Assembly (NCBI RefSeq): GCF_048544455.1
Contig: NC_133537.1
Location: 12,833,541 to 12,897,540, forward strand
DNA from: Silene latifolia
Taxonomy: Eukaryota; Streptophyta; Magnoliopsida; Caryophyllales; Caryophyllaceae
Reading direction: 5' to 3'
Length of the DNA stretch: 64,000 nucleotides
Part shown: positions 44,548 to 57,073 of the stretch, piece after piece
Layout of the letters: each line of letters starts with the position of its first letter
How positions within the stretch are numbered: position 1 is the first letter of the stretch
Notes under the pieces: generated by a model
What the model was told of the DNA's origin: nothing
Databases searched by the model: none
What the model saw: only the letters and a program-made list of their open reading frames with translations
Translations under genes and position numbers: made by a program

Positions 44548-45490
44548 AAATATCATACTATCCAATACTCTAATAGGTACTAAAAACATAAAAATAGGTG
44601 CCGAATCATCATATCATCATATATATTTCTTTAATGCAATAGCCAAATGTGCTGAGGTGGCATCATAATTTTTCATCTAGAGTTGATGTGGCGGTTAAAT
44701 AAAACACAACTAAATAAGGAAAAAACAAAGACTAATTGAAACTTGCCTTTAATAAAAAATTATTACTAAATATTATATTCAATCCTTATGTTCAATGATC
44801 TTTAATGCGTTATAAATGTCTCATTTTATGATATATTAAAATCTATTTTGAAATACATTTTAGTTGAATTTATAAGACTTATGAATTACGACTAAAATTA
44901 TAATTAAAAAAGGATTAACACGTGATTTTCAAAATATCTTTTACGAAATTATTATTTTCTTTTCCGAAAATTAGCTAAAATTATTTTGAAAAATACTAAG
45001 TAACTTTTTTTTTAAAATAAACGAAATTTTAGCTAGCCGTAGCCTATTTTGAAAAGATTTCAACTACATTAAAATGTTACAGTATAAGACATAATTATTT
45101 TATGATCCCTATACCATTACTCAAAGTATATTATTGGACACGGGTAAAGGAAAAACTGTAACGCATATAAATTACATGTGACAAAATACTTTATATTAAA
45201 AAAAACATAAATACCTTATTGGGTTCTTATATATTTGAGACAAATCAAGTTAATATAATAAAATATTTATAAATAGATAAAGTAAACAATCGGTAAGTTG
45301 GGATAAAAAAGATTAATTGGTGAATTTGGTAAGCATTTACAATAAAAGAAAAATTCTTAGGTGTACCTAGGATATGACGTTATCATACACTTCAACCAAT
45401 AAGAATATTATAATTATAAACATTAACATCCATTGTCTTAATAAATGAGCGGTCTCATTGTTTAGGGCGTACAAAAACATAGTAGACTTA
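44548..45490. other. Intergenic AT-rich sequence, likely Helitron interior
   Basis: No gene. The Helitron 3' terminus at 46041-46077 needs a 5' end upstream; TCATACTATCCAATACTC near 44568 is a candidate start, but not convincing. Confidence 0.3.
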
Positions 45491-45790
45491 GGGGACGTTT
45501 GGTTCGTTAAGGAAATTGAAGTTCCAAGAAAATAAGAGTTCCCATGATTTTGTAAATCACATGAAATGGAAGAATGTTGTTTTGTTGGAATGTAGGAAGT
45601 TAATTACACAGGAATTCACACTTACCTAGGGAGGGGGGTGTCTAGGTAAGCAACTTCTCACATCATGAAGGAATTGGAGTTCCTATGGAACTTCAATTCA
45701 TGTGATTTGGGGCAAACAAACAACTCTCCCATTTTGCAAATCCCATAAATTGCAATTCATGTGTTTTAGAATGGGTAACCAAACGACTCC
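45491..45790. mobile_element. Tourist-like (PIF/Harbinger) MITE
   Basis: 300 bp with inverted ends GGGGACGTTTGGTTCG and the complement of AACCAAACGACTCC, flanked by TTA at 45488-45490 and 45791-45793, the target duplication typical of PIF/Harbinger elements. The interior is partly self-complementary (AATTCATGTGATTT with AAATCACATGAAAT). Confidence 0.8.
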
Positions 45791-45897
45791 TTATACACAT
45801 AAGAAACTTTGTGAGTAAAAAATCGAGAATATAAATAAGTGACATATTGTGTGGGTCACGAACATGCTGAAAAAATAATTTCAATATCAAAATATTA

Positions 45898-45988
45898 CTC
45901 CCTCCAAATTAAAGTGTTTGCCCCATTTCATTAAAATACAAGACTCATATAATAGAGAAATAGGGCAAACACTTTAATTTGGAGAGAG
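45898..45988. mobile_element. Very short Stowaway-type MITE (91 bp)
   Basis: The two arms, CTCCCTCCAAATTAAAGTG and CACTTTAATTTGGAGAGAG, are almost fully complementary and TA flanks both sides. Nearly the whole element is a hairpin. Confidence 0.8.
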
Positions 45989-46040
45989 TAGTTTTTATGA
46001 ATATTAATAATTAAATGCAATCTTTTATATTAAATATTTT

Positions 46041-46077
46041 AAAACAAGCCCGTGAATTTTCACGGGTTTAAACCTAG
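46041..46077 (+). mobile_element. Helitron 3' terminus
   Basis: The hairpin CCCGTGAATTTTCACGGG is followed by TTTAAACCTAG and a host T, the Helitron 3' signature. Its 5' end was not located with confidence. Confidence 0.65.
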
Positions 46078-46595
46078 TTAACTAATAAAGGTCCAACGTA
46101 ATCAACAAAATATAATCGACAGAAAAAATAATCTATCAATAATTTAGGGACTTGCTAAATCCCGCGCAACATTTTACTCAATCCCGCGCTAATTTTCCTT
46201 CTTTCCCAACTTTACCTCTCTCATTTAACCACCCAACTCTAAAATAATTTAGAATAGAGAGAGGGAAAGACATTGTGCGACGGCAACAACGCAAGGACGA
46301 AACCCATGCCACCGGCAGCGGCGCGGTCCCACAGGTCGCCGGCGATGGCGCTGTCCCACAGGCCACCGACGACAGTGCGGGCCTACATGAGATCCATTGA
46401 CGACGATGACTTCAAGTCATAGACCACTAGCGACTACTCGAGGCCGCATACCACCACTGTTCGACGCGCGAAAAATGAGGAGAGGAGTTAGGTCGGCTGG
46501 GGACGGGGGCGAATTCGACGATAGTTGGGCCCACAGATCACCGGGGACGACTCGAGGGCATATAATATCAGTTCGACGCACGGGGATTGGAAAGG
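46078..46595. other. GC-rich non-coding repeat before the second Gypsy
   Basis: Contains TAAATCCCGCGC/TCAATCCCGCGC near 46155-46190 and two diverged direct repeats about 115 bp apart: ACTACTCGAGGCCGCAT...GTTCGACGCGCG near 46430-46470 and ACGACTCGAGGGCATAT...GTTCGACGCACG near 46548-46580. GCCGGCGATGG/CACAGG words repeat at 46310-46370. No supported gene. Confidence 0.45.
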
Positions 46596-47023
46596 TGTAG
46601 ATACCTCATTTCTGCACCTCCCGCAAACCACCCGGTGATGATTGGGCCGCATGTTTGGTACGCGGAACGATTTGTGACAATTCGTAAGTTTATCGTCAAG
46701 TGATTGCTCAAACATTGATGTCTACCTCTTAATTGTCATCTACGCGCCGATACGGTCGTTTTGACAGTAATTAGAGTACATTTGGAGTCCGGGCCTAAAA
46801 CCGTCTTCATTTTCTGATAACTGCTAAATCCCGAGTCAGAATGTTCTGGAATATTCCGGATATTTCTATTCCATATTTTATAAATCTTTCACAATCTTTT
46901 ATTCTTTGGTAAAGAATTTCCCGTAATATTCATACAAAATATTAAGGAAAATAAGATTAATCCGTTATTCCATAAACCAAACACGGAAATCTTTCTTCCG
47001 CAGGAGGAAACCACCTGGGAACA

Positions 47024-47088
47024 GACGCAGCAGGTGCTGCGCCTCTTCCAAGAGACGCAGTGACTGCTGCGCCTCTTCCCAGGTCCTT
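47024..47088 (+). repeat. GACGCAGC dimer cluster 1 (5' LTR)
   Basis: Two adjacent 30-bp units of the form GACGCAG-N5-GCTGCGCCTCTTCC, with cores CAGGT and TGACT. Each unit contains a self-complementary GCAGCA..TGCTGC-type core, and the two units can also pair through GCGCCTCTTCC and AAGAGACGC. Confidence 0.88.
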
Positions 47089-47173
47089 TTCTGCGTATTT
47101 TTCGTATCTTTTCATATCTTTTCGAGATTCACTTCCAAAGTTTCTCCGAAAACCTTATTCCTTCACGTGATTA

Positions 47174-47182
47174 GTATAAATA
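47174..47182 (+). promoter_or_regulatory. TATA box in the 5' LTR of the Ogre-like Gypsy
   Basis: TATAAATA in the context TTAGTATAAATAGGAGGCTTCGC, conserved in the 3' LTR at about 62747-62755. It probably marks the sense promoter of the element. Confidence 0.6.
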
Positions 47183-47622
47183 GGAGGCTTCGCTCCTCAT
47201 ATTTCTCACGCGAGTGTCCGCCCTTCTCTTCTCTCTTTGCATTCTAGACCACGTTTTTACTTTTTGGCGTCTACGTGCTTGAACATTCGACCACGTAAGC
47301 TCGGATCCTTCTGAGTACCAGCCTCGTTTGCATGACCGACCAATTTGACCAACTCCACATCAATCAACTTAATTAATCTTAATCGTTTTCCTCTTACGAG
47401 GGCACTTTCGTTACATTCGAGTCGAGCATCACTAATCATAAACTTAGTTCATCTCGTTTCGTCAAACGTGTAAGTCTGAGGGTGTAAATCCTTCTTTATT
47501 TATTGTTATTTACTTTTTGTATCATTAATGTAAGGTTTATGTCGAAAATACTTCTTAAAACCGATTTATAAAACCACGCTTTGAAACCCTTTTTACGGAT
47601 TACCAGAAGATGACCGTCGAGA

Positions 47623-47690
47623 AAGGACGCAGCAACTGCTGCGCCTCTTCGAAGGGACGCAGCACCTGCTGCGCCTCTTCGTGAGGCTGC
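47623..47690 (+). repeat. GACGCAGC dimer cluster 2 (5' LTR)
   Basis: Two 30-bp units, GACGCAGCAACTGCTGCGCC and GACGCAGCACCTGCTGCGCC, each followed by TCTTCG, then a decayed third unit (CCGCAGTTCCTGCTTCC). Confidence 0.88.
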
Positions 47691-48215
47691 CGCAGTTCCT
47701 GCTTCCTTTCTTCTTCCTTCGTCCTCTGTCAATTCGTCGTTCGTTATTTGTTTTCGTTTGTTCTTCAATTCTTTGACATAATAGCACAATAATTTAACAT
47801 GTATATTATTTATCATCATTAATACGTATAATTCATCATTAAATACTGACTTAAATCCCAAGTAATCCAATATTTGCGGGTTTTCGTCCTTAAAATCAAT
47901 CCGGGTTGTAGAGATTCAATTCTTCATATTGAGTTTCTGGAATTCGACCTTTGATATATTTCCATCTGTCTATTCGTCATTAATTCGTCATTAATTTGTC
48001 ATATTTAACCTATTTAGTTCACCTATGTCACTAATCAATCTTTCATTCATGTAATTAATTCGTTTACGTTCGTCTCATCCATGTTTTATTGCTTTTATGA
48101 CTCATTTGCATGTAATTAATCTGTTATATCACTTCTATCCGAGTCGAATATCATAATTGATCCTTAAATTCACCAATTAACATTAACGATTTGCGCTCCG
48201 GCCCAGAACTCACCC

Positions 48216-48275
48216 TTGAAAGACGCAAAGAATCGCCGCGCCTCTTCAGAGGCGCAGACTCACGCTACTGTTCCA
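48216..48275 (+). repeat. GACGCAGC dimer cluster 3 (5' LTR), altered copy
   Basis: GACGCAAAGAATCGCCGCGCC with CTCTTC, then AGGCGCAGACTCACGC. The corresponding place in the 3' LTR (63797-63867) carries clearer units. Confidence 0.7.
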
Positions 48276-48976
48276 GTTGATTTTGCCTCTCGAACTTACG
48301 TTCTGCCTTGACCTAGTTTAATTAGCTTACGTATTTAATTAACTATTAATCGTATTATCGCCTAATTCCTGTTCGCTTATTTGTTTATTTTGTTCTTTTT
48401 CAAATTATCCGTTTTGGAAGTATTTTCGACATAAATCAATTGAATCCATTGTAATTATTGTAATTTTTATTATTGTATTTTATTGTATTTCTTTTATTGT
48501 ATCATTTGTATGCCTTCACATATAATTGAGCTTAAATCCCTACTTTGACATTTATTGTATGCTAAATTAATTGTTCACCGACTTAGTCTAATTCTTCACA
48601 TGTTAGGATTAAAACTTGGATGTTGCATTGCATGCATATAATCGACAATACATCGAGTATAGATAACTTCCCTAATCATTAGTAGAGGCCGCTATCGAGG
48701 CGGGCGGGATTAGGTGTTCGATCAAAAGAGCTTCCTAATACGTACCCTCACCCCTTACTCCAGATCTCTGTGAACATCCGTGTTCATTGGCATCCACGAG
48801 AGTCATTCTAGACATAGAATGCTAAGGGTGACGAGTTCTTGGTGTTCATGTCACTACTTTGTGTCTTGACATGGCACGAGGTATTCGAACGGTTTCCAAT
48901 TTTCCACAATAAATTGGTGGCGACTCCACAAATGCAAACGCTTGTTCCCAAGCGCCCCCGTGGCCCCATGTCCACA

Positions 48977-48996
48977 GTTTGGCGACTCCGCTGGGG
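48977..48996 (+). other. Primer-binding site of the Ogre-like Gypsy
   Basis: GTTTGGCGACTCCGCTGGGG lies directly after the LTR end. TGGCGACTCCGCTGGGG is a primer site I associate with Tat/Ogre elements. Confidence 0.7.
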
Positions 48997-49788
48997 ATAA
49001 TACACTTACGTGTAGCCAAAAGGGTGAAACTTGAACAAGGTTAGGGAATAGTTTGTACAAGACAATTGTCGGTTTTCATAACTCGGTCTTCCTAGACCGT
49101 TTTATTTGGCCTTCCTAGGCCCAACCCAACCCATTCGACCAATCGTACCGTTTAAACGGTCATAATTATTATTTGGGCCTAAGGATGGATAGCGATTGAC
49201 GTCATCCATACCATGGTACTTACTCTTGTTTGTATCAAGGACTTTCACTACTTGAGGAAATGGACTAGGAATCGGTCTTACTCTTGTTTGGTACGAGCCT
49301 CTCCACAGACTTCGGGTTTGATTGTTCGGTATGGCAACCCACCCTTTAAACCAAAACCCTTTTAAATGCACTCAGCATCCCGTTATAATGTTTGTATAAA
49401 TGTTTGTACCTTACGTGATCACCATTTCTAAACGAAACCATGACGATTTTTGTAAAATCAAAATCCCTTTTAAAATGTAAATATCGAAAAAGGCCAATGA
49501 TTAGCGCAAAACCGAGTCAAAACTCTGTCTATTTGTCGAGTCAAATTTCGGGCCCAAGCCCATTTCAAAACCTCACTTCGAGTCCACTCCTACAACTACA
49601 CTAAACTTGACTAGGACCAACGTTTTTCAAATCTTGGCATTTCTTCAAAAGCTCACTGACACAAGTGGCACACACCCACTTCACGAGTCAAAACATATCC
49701 TCCTTAGTAAGTGTGCTAGAATGGTCGATCGTGTTTTGATTCGTCGTCGATCTCTTATCCAGTTTCCAAGATGCCGTAAACAAGTGAC
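48997..49788 (+). other. Leader of the Ogre-like Gypsy
   Basis: About 790 bp between PBS and gag, no supported frame. Two similar phrases, ACTTACTCTTGTTTGTATC and TCTTACTCTTGTTTGGTAC, near 49209 and 49276 form a short direct repeat. Confidence 0.4.
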
Positions 49789-52389
49789 GTGAACTTCAAT
49801 CAACTCCAAGATGGTAATGATCGAATCCTAACCGCGCTAGCTCAACTCCAAACTACCCAAGACCAAGTGTATGATCGCCTTGACACCATCGAGGGCCGGA
49901 TCTATGCCGTAGAAGCAAGGTTGCCTCCTCGAGAAAGTGAAATCGTGGATGACTTCGTGAATGATTTCAGGGACGAAAACCCTCCCATGGGTATGACTGC
50001 AGCTCAGCAACGACTCCAATACTTAGAGAAGCAATTGATGTATCTTAAAGGGGATGGCATTTACAGGGAGAATAATCGCAAGTATGAGGCTGTGAGTTCC
50101 AAGTTGCCAACCAACTTCAACATAACGGATATCCCTAAATTCAAGGGGTATGAAAACCCTTTGAACCACATCCGTGCTTTCAAGGACTATATGTCTATCA
50201 AAGGCTTCAAACCCGAGATGTTCTTAAGGATCTTTTTTTCATCTCTTGACACCATCCCAAAGTAATGGTTCTACTCTCTAGAACACAAGAAGATTGCTAC
50301 TTGGGAAGACGCCGCGGTCGAGTTTGCTAAGCAATATGCGAATAATGCTGAGATCCAAGTTAACATGCGCACTTTGGAGGTTCTTACCCAAAATGACAAA
50401 GAAGGTTTCACCGACTTCCTAAGTAGGTGGAGGAAGACTAGTACCCAACTAGTTGAACGCCCGGATGAGGCTACCTTCGTGGAGAAATTCGTGGACAACT
50501 TAAAACCCATCTATGCCAATCATTTGAGGCACCAAAACATTAAACCTTCCAAGGACTTAACCGTACTAGGAACAAGGATCGAAGATGACATCCGTAAAGG
50601 GCTATTGTCCAAAATGGTAGGTCGAGGATATCAAGGCTCAACAAGTCGTTCTTACGGCTCCACTAGCAAGACCGATGAAGTTAACCTCCTCGAGCCATCC
50701 AAGAAGAGTGCCCCACCAAGGAAATTTACAAATCTTGGGGACACTTACTCCAATACTCTAAAAAGGCTAATGAAACAAGACAAACTCCAACCCATAGGAC
50801 CTACGCCCGAACCTGAAAAGAAGTCCAAGTTCTGGGACGAGAACTCATACTGCGAATATCATAGGGGTAAGGGGCATGACACAGAAAAATGCTACATATT
50901 GAAAAATGTGCTTCAAGACATGATCGAGGATGGTCGACTACCAATACCGCCGGGAGGTAAGCCCAACAACACTCAGAATCCTCGTGGAATTCTAGTGATC
51001 ACAAGTGAAGAATCTACCTTAGATTGTTCAGACCTCATTTCTCCAGTCGAAGACAAGATCCACGCGATCAAGAATAAAGGGTTCTACTCTACCATTTCCC
51101 CTACCATTGCCGACTTCATCGCATGGGCAAGAAGTGTGGATAGGCAAGTTTGAGAATTGGAAAATGTGGTGACAACTTTACATGACCCCAATACATCACC
51201 TAAAGAACATGCGCCACTAATCTTTTCTCAAAATGCCACTATGCAAGAAATAGTCGTCGTGGTTGATAAACTAGTCGACCAAATCACACAATTAGAGGAC
51301 GAGATCATGAGAATGAGGGAACTAACTACAATCAATGGAGTATGGGTCGATGACGATGAAGACGAGTATCTCATTGAACACTCCCTAGCCAAGGAAATAG
51401 TCCAAAATGGTGAAGACCAAGATGTGGACCACCTAACTCGTTCGGGGCGTCCATATCAAAGTACTACTCAAAATGGCCCAACCAACGTTATCACACCAAA
51501 TGATAATGAAGATGACTCTACTGATCATTTGCTCAAGCAATTACTGAGAAGACAAAGGTGATCTTTCGGTCGGCAATTAGTAGCAAGCTCATTCCCACAT
51601 CGCCAAGCTTTACTGCAAGCTTTGGCCAAGCTAAATGTAGCACATAACTCCACACCCGACGATGTAGTCAACTTGGTCTTCCAAGAATCACCGAAGCTAA
51701 GTAATCTTATTACTTTCTCAGATGAAGATTTGCCACCCTTTGGCGCTAGTCACAACTTGGCTCTTTACATCACTGTCATTTTCTTAAAGAAGAATGTGCC
51801 AATGACCTTGGTAGATGATGGCTTTGCGGTCAACGTCATACCTTTGAAAACGGCATACAAACTAGGCATGAAAGAGTCGGATTGGACCCCTACCAATCAA
51901 GGTGTTCGTGCATATGATGGTACACGACGAAAGGTCGTAGGACTCGTTAACCTAACCATAGCCACATGGCCAATTGAGCGAAAGGTTAACTTCCAAATAG
52001 TGGACATCGAAGCTTCCTTCAACATACTTCTGGGAAGACCTTGGATTCACGCTTCCAAAGCGGTAACATCCACCCTTCACCAAAAGATCAAAATTCCACT
52101 AAATGGCAAAGTGGTGACGATCACTTCGTCGCCCATCAAGGCTATAATCGAAAAGAAGTCAAATAATCAAGTCCTTGCGGATCCACTACTTGAACTTGGG
52201 GGCTTTCAAAGCATAAGTGTCATAGAAAGCGAATTGGCACCCCTATACTACGATCCCTACTCCAACTTGGTGGTAAACCACATACTCAAATCCCAGGGAT
52301 ACTTCCCTGGAATGCCTTTGACCCTGTCCGAAGAAACACCTTCGCACCCTACAATGAAGACAACTCAAAAAGGATACCACTTGGCCTAG
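49789..52389 (+). pseudogene. Gag and protease-like region of the Ogre-like Gypsy (fossil)
   Basis: About 49789-51153 is gag-like: an N-terminal coiled coil, then IPKFKGYENPLNHIRAFKDY, TWEDAAVEFAKQYANNA and FTDFLSRWRKTSTQLVERPD. Near 50850-50930 lies a CEYHRGKGHDTEKCY segment of knuckle type. About 51622-52389 resembles an aspartic-protease region, with NILLGRPWIHASKAVTSTLH, typical of the C-terminal side of Gypsy proteases. It is a fossil, broken at a few points. Confidence 0.78.
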
Positions 52390-52421
52390 GATACAAACCC
52401 ACTAAAGAGGAAGTTCTCGAG

Positions 52422-55400
52422 ATGCTCGCTCAAGTTCAAAACCGTAAGCATGTAGGAGTCCAGATGCGACCATATTTCCCTACCCTAAATGGATACTTTG
52501 TTAGGGAACGAAGTCAAGAACTCTTTCACGGATTTCCCGAACCTTGGCAACACCTCGGAAGGAAGCTAGCCGGAATCGAGATCTTTCACGATTGCTACTT
52601 CATTCCTCCAGAAATGTTTCCTACCGTCAAAGCACGTCAAGCACCTTGCTTAGACGAACAAGCTGTTAGTCTACTGTTTGGAGAAGATCGATTTGTTAGA
52701 GCCGCGCAGGATGATATCATTACCATGATACTTCAAGACAACCACTTCAACCCTACCGCGTTAATCACAGAAACAAACGCGAATCAGCCGAAAGGATGGA
52801 GAAAATCAATCAAGTGGACCAACAATCAAGGAAGACTCTTCAAGCTCACCACTGGAGAAGGAGAGATGTTCAAAGGAGAACCAGAAGACGATGAATTCGA
52901 GTCAGAGTCGGAGTCGGAGTCAGAGTCGGAGTCTAGAGAAGTCACTAAGGAGTCTCCTCCTGTCGTCACCCCCATTCCCTTTATTTCTCCTAGCTTAGCC
53001 TCAAATAGTAATAGTAGTTCGGGAAATGCCCCAACAACTGTCCCTTTACCGCCGCTGACCACAGATCAGATGGCTTCTTTGTTTCAACTTTTCTCAAACT
53101 TTAATATGAATAAATCAGGTTCTGCTTACTCTTTGTGTTATCTTGAATGCAATTCTGTTTATGATAATACTGAGGATGACCCAGACCCATACTCAATTGA
53201 GATACCTCCCTACATAGCCAAGGAAATACTACAAGAGGGGGAAGGGGGATCAGTAATAGAGAACACTGAACCCATCAACGTAGGAACCGAACTAGAACCC
53301 CAAGAACTTAGGATAGGGACAACCCTGAACCCCACCGAAAGGGCCAGTTTCATAGACCTCCTACACGAGTTTAAAGACGTTTTCGCTTGGTCTTACAAAG
53401 ACATGCCCGGAATCGACAAGGATATCGCCGAACATAGAATCCCAATTAAGCCAGGTTTCAAGCCCGTAAAACAGAAGCTTCGTCGAATGAGGACAGAATG
53501 GGCTCTCAAGATTAAGGAAGAAGTCGATAAGCAATTCAAAGCCGGGTTCATCAAAGTTTCCGAGTACTCTGACTGGGTAGCCAACATAGTACCCGTACCC
53601 AAAAAGGATGGGAGAATCCGTGTTTGTGTTGATTTTAGAGACTTAAACAAAGCAAGTCCTAAAGATGACTTTCCTCTACCACATATCGACATATTGGTGG
53701 ACAATACCGCAAATCACGCGTTACTATCCTTCATGGATGGGTACGCGGGTTACAACCAAATCAAGATGGCCATAGAAGACATGCATAAGACCGCCTTTGT
53801 CACTCAATGGGGAACCTATTGCTATACGGTTATGCCGTTTGGGTTAATCAATGCCGGAGCTACATATCAACGCACCGCAACCACACTCCTACATGACATG
53901 ATGCACAAAGAAGTTGAGGTGTACGTAGACGACATGATTGTCAAATCCAAGGATAGAGAGGGTCATATTGCGAACCTTCGCAAATTCTTCTTAAGGCTAC
54001 GAAAGTACAACATGAGGCTCAATCCTCAGAAGTGCGCATTCGGAGTAACATCTGGCAAACTCCTGGGATACGTCGTTAGCCAACGAGGTATAGAAATAGA
54101 CCCTTCCAAAATCAAAGCTCTTATCAAAATGCCGCAACCTCAAACGGAGAAAGAAGTCAGAGGATTCCTGGGAAAAGTGCAATATATAAGTCGATTCATA
54201 TCAAAACTCACCATGATCTGTGAACCTATCTTCAAAAAGCTCAAGAAAACAGATCACACCATGTGGGATGATGACTGTCAAAAGGCGTTCGACCGAATCA
54301 AGGAGATATTAGCTAAACCACCCGTGCTCATGCCACCTCAACGAGATCAACCTCTTGGTTTATATCTCACAGTGACCGAAACAGCCATGGGCGCCATGCT
54401 AGCTCAAACCATAGGAATAGAGGAAAGGGCTATCTACTACCTTAGTAAGAAGTTCTTGAAGTACGAGTGCAAATACTCACAACTCGAAAAGACATGCCTC
54501 GCTCTTGTGTGGGCAACGAAGAAGCTACGCCATTACATGCTTAGATACTCCGTCAAAATATACTCCAAAATGGATCCGGTCAAATACCTCTTCGAGAAAC
54601 CCGTCCTCAACGGACGATTAGCAAGATGGACATTGATGCTCTCAGAGTTCGATCTCAAATACGTGCCCCTGAAAGTTATAAAAGGGCGCGCCGTTGCCGA
54701 ATTCTTTGCAGAAAACCCCATCAATGATGCACAAACAATAGATACGTGGTCATTTCCAGACGAGGATATACTCCAAACCGATGTGGACTCCTGGGACCTC
54801 TACTTTGATGGAGCATCAAACTTAAGAGGATTTGGAATAGGAGTGTTACTCATTTCTCCTGAAGGTGAGCATACACCGATCTCTGTCAAACTCGACTTCG
54901 AGGTGACGAACAATGCTGCAGAATACGAAACTTGTCTCATTGGACTACAGGCGGTAGTAAGCTTAGGCATTAAAAACCTCCGAGTGCATGGAGATTCGTC
55001 CCTGATCATCAATCAAGTTACGGGATCTTGGAAAATCCGAAGTGAAAGCTTAGCACCTTATCAAGCCAGAATAGACCAAGTCGCCCAATTCTTTGATCAC
55101 GTGACCTATCTACACCTACCTCGGGAAGAAAATTTATTTGCGGATGCTCTTGCAAAACTCGCATCTTTGATTAATATGCCAGATGACATGGTAGAAATGC
55201 CTTTGTGTATCGAACGACGATCAGAGCCAGCTTATGTCCACCAAATCACCGATGAAGAGGAAATCACAGAGGAGCCTTGGTTCCAAGCAATCCTAAATTT
55301 CAAACTCAACGGTACCTATCCACCGGATATGGACAAAAGGGGACAACGCGTTATACGCCTACTAGCTTCCCAATACGTTCTCATGCAATGAGAGTTATAC

Positions 55401-56525
55401 AAAAGAACACCTCTTGGTGTAATCCTACGTTGTCTCGATCATTCACAGGCGTGGAAAGTAATGGAAGAAGTTCATGATGGAGAATGCGGTCCTCACATGA
55501 GTGGGCCCATGATGGCGAAGAAAATCACACGTTTGGGGTATTATTAGACCACAATGGAATCCGATTGCATCAAATACGTAAGACATTGCCACAACTGCCA
55601 AATCTTCGGGAATGTACAGCATGTCCCTCCTTCATTGCTCTATACGATGACATCTCCTTGGCCATTTTATGCCTGGGGAATTGATATAATCGAGAAGACA
55701 ACTCCGGCCGGAACAGGAGGTCACTGTTTCATATTGGTGGCAATCGGCTATTTCACCAAATGGGTAGAAGCAGCTTCCTACACTAGTCTCACAGCTAAAA
55801 ACGTGGCAAGGTTCATACAAAACAACATCATCTGTCGATACGGTTGCCCACATGAGATCATTAGTGATAATGGATCACATTTCCAAGCCGAGACTGAGCA
55901 ATTTCTAGTCAAGTACAAAATTAGGCATCACCACTCTTCGCCATATAGACCACAAACTAATGGCGCGGTAGAGGCGGCAAACAAGAACGTTGTCACAATT
56001 CTCAAGAAAATGATTGACAACTATCGAGATTGGCCAAGCAAAATACCCTTTGCTTTGTGGGGATATTGCACATCAGTTAGGACGCCCACTGGGGCCACCC
56101 CTTTCTATTTGACCTACGGCATGGAAGCTGTACAGCCAGTCGAGTTAGAAATACTATCATTGCGTATCTTACTCGAAAGTCAAATCCCGGAAGCCGATTA
56201 GAAGAGGGATAGATACGAAGAACTCATCATCCTGGATGAACGTAGGCTACGCGCCTTACATAATGTCCAAACATATAAAGCACGTAGCAAACGAGCCTTC
56301 AACAAAAGGGTCAAGCCAAGGAACATCAAGGAAGGAGATTTGGTACTCAGGTCGGTTAGAGCTCTTTTACCTGTCGATCCACGGGGAAAATTCAAACCTA
56401 ATTGGGCTGGGCCATTTCTAGTCAAGTCCATACTTCCAGGGAGTGCGGTTAGAATCACAGACCTAGATGGGAATGAATTTGTCAACCCGATAAACCTTGA
56501 CCAACTAAAGCGGTATTATGCCTAG
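52422..56525 (+). pseudogene. Pol region of the Ogre-like Gypsy: RT, RNase H, integrase (fossil)
   Basis: Reverse transcriptase at about 53400-54200 (RVCVDFRDLNKASPKDDFPL, MPFGLINAGATYQR, VYVDDMIVKSKDREGH). An RT-linked RNase H at about 54250-54700 and a second RNase H of the Tat (archaeal) type at about 54790-55170 (LYFDGASNLRGFGIGVLL, NNAAEYETCLIGLQA). Integrase zinc-binding and core parts at about 55480-56200 (GCPHEIISDNGSHF, RPQTNGAVEAANKNV) and a C-terminal part to 56525. The double RNase H supports Tat membership. It is a fossil with a few breaks. Confidence 0.85.
52901..52936 (+). repeat. GAGTCN hexanucleotide repeat in the pol reading frame
   Basis: About six tandem copies of GAGTCG/GAGTCA, encoding alternating Glu-Ser between the protease-like and RT regions. 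A low-complexity linker. Confidence 0.85.
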
Positions 56526-57073
56526 AATAAAACGCGCCTCGCGTAACCTCACGTGCCGCTCTTGTGGCACTAAATAAACGGCCCCCGGCTAAGCTGAAAT
56601 AAGTTAATGTCACTCTGCTCTTGCATTTTGACAATTTGTCATCCTCATATCATCAAATAAACTAAATTGCACCTTAAGAGTAAGTAAAAAACTCATGCTT
56701 ATCTTCTAAGTTCATTACAAGCTCTTGCTTAGAATAATTATTCTTTTACATTTACTCGAACTACGCGCAAGGGTTTGATTTTATTTTTAAATGAATACGT
56801 AGGCAATCCTTCACATGATACAACCCATTAATTTCAAAATGTAAATAGAAGGACATCTGCAATTGCATTTGGAATTCGACAAGAATAATAAATAGAAAAT
56901 CACAACGGTTTCATAACCAATTAACCTCTTTTATTTCATTCATTTATAATAATAATAATACGTTACATAATAATAATAATAATGCTAAAACAAAAATAAA
57001 AATAGGCTAGGATTCTAAAACCCCACCTTCTTATTACAATAATAATAATAATAAATAATAATAAAGACTTGGG
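56526..57073. other. Non-coding spacer with (AAT)n tracts
   Basis: Between the end of the integrase region and the antisense coding block. (AAT)n microsatellite tracts lie at about 56948-56986 and 57037-57064. No gene seen. It probably contains the 3' ends of the convergent sense and antisense transcripts. Confidence 0.5.

Larger units (their letters stand above)
46596..48976 (+). repeat. 5' LTR of the Ogre-like Gypsy
   Basis: 2381 bp from TGTAGATACCTC to CCATGTCCACA. A TATA-like AGTATAAATAGGAGG lies near 47175, with a plausible transcript start downstream. Three clusters of the GACGCAGCA..TGCTGCGCC motif occur in it. The region 47250-48200 is AT-rich and without genes. Confidence 0.85.

Noticed and set aside
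47496-47870. 124-residue minus-strand frame in the LTR and its partner near 63069-63440
   Set aside because: Present in both LTRs only because the LTR is duplicated. The Arg/Ala-rich part is the translated GACGCAGC motif cluster; no domain.
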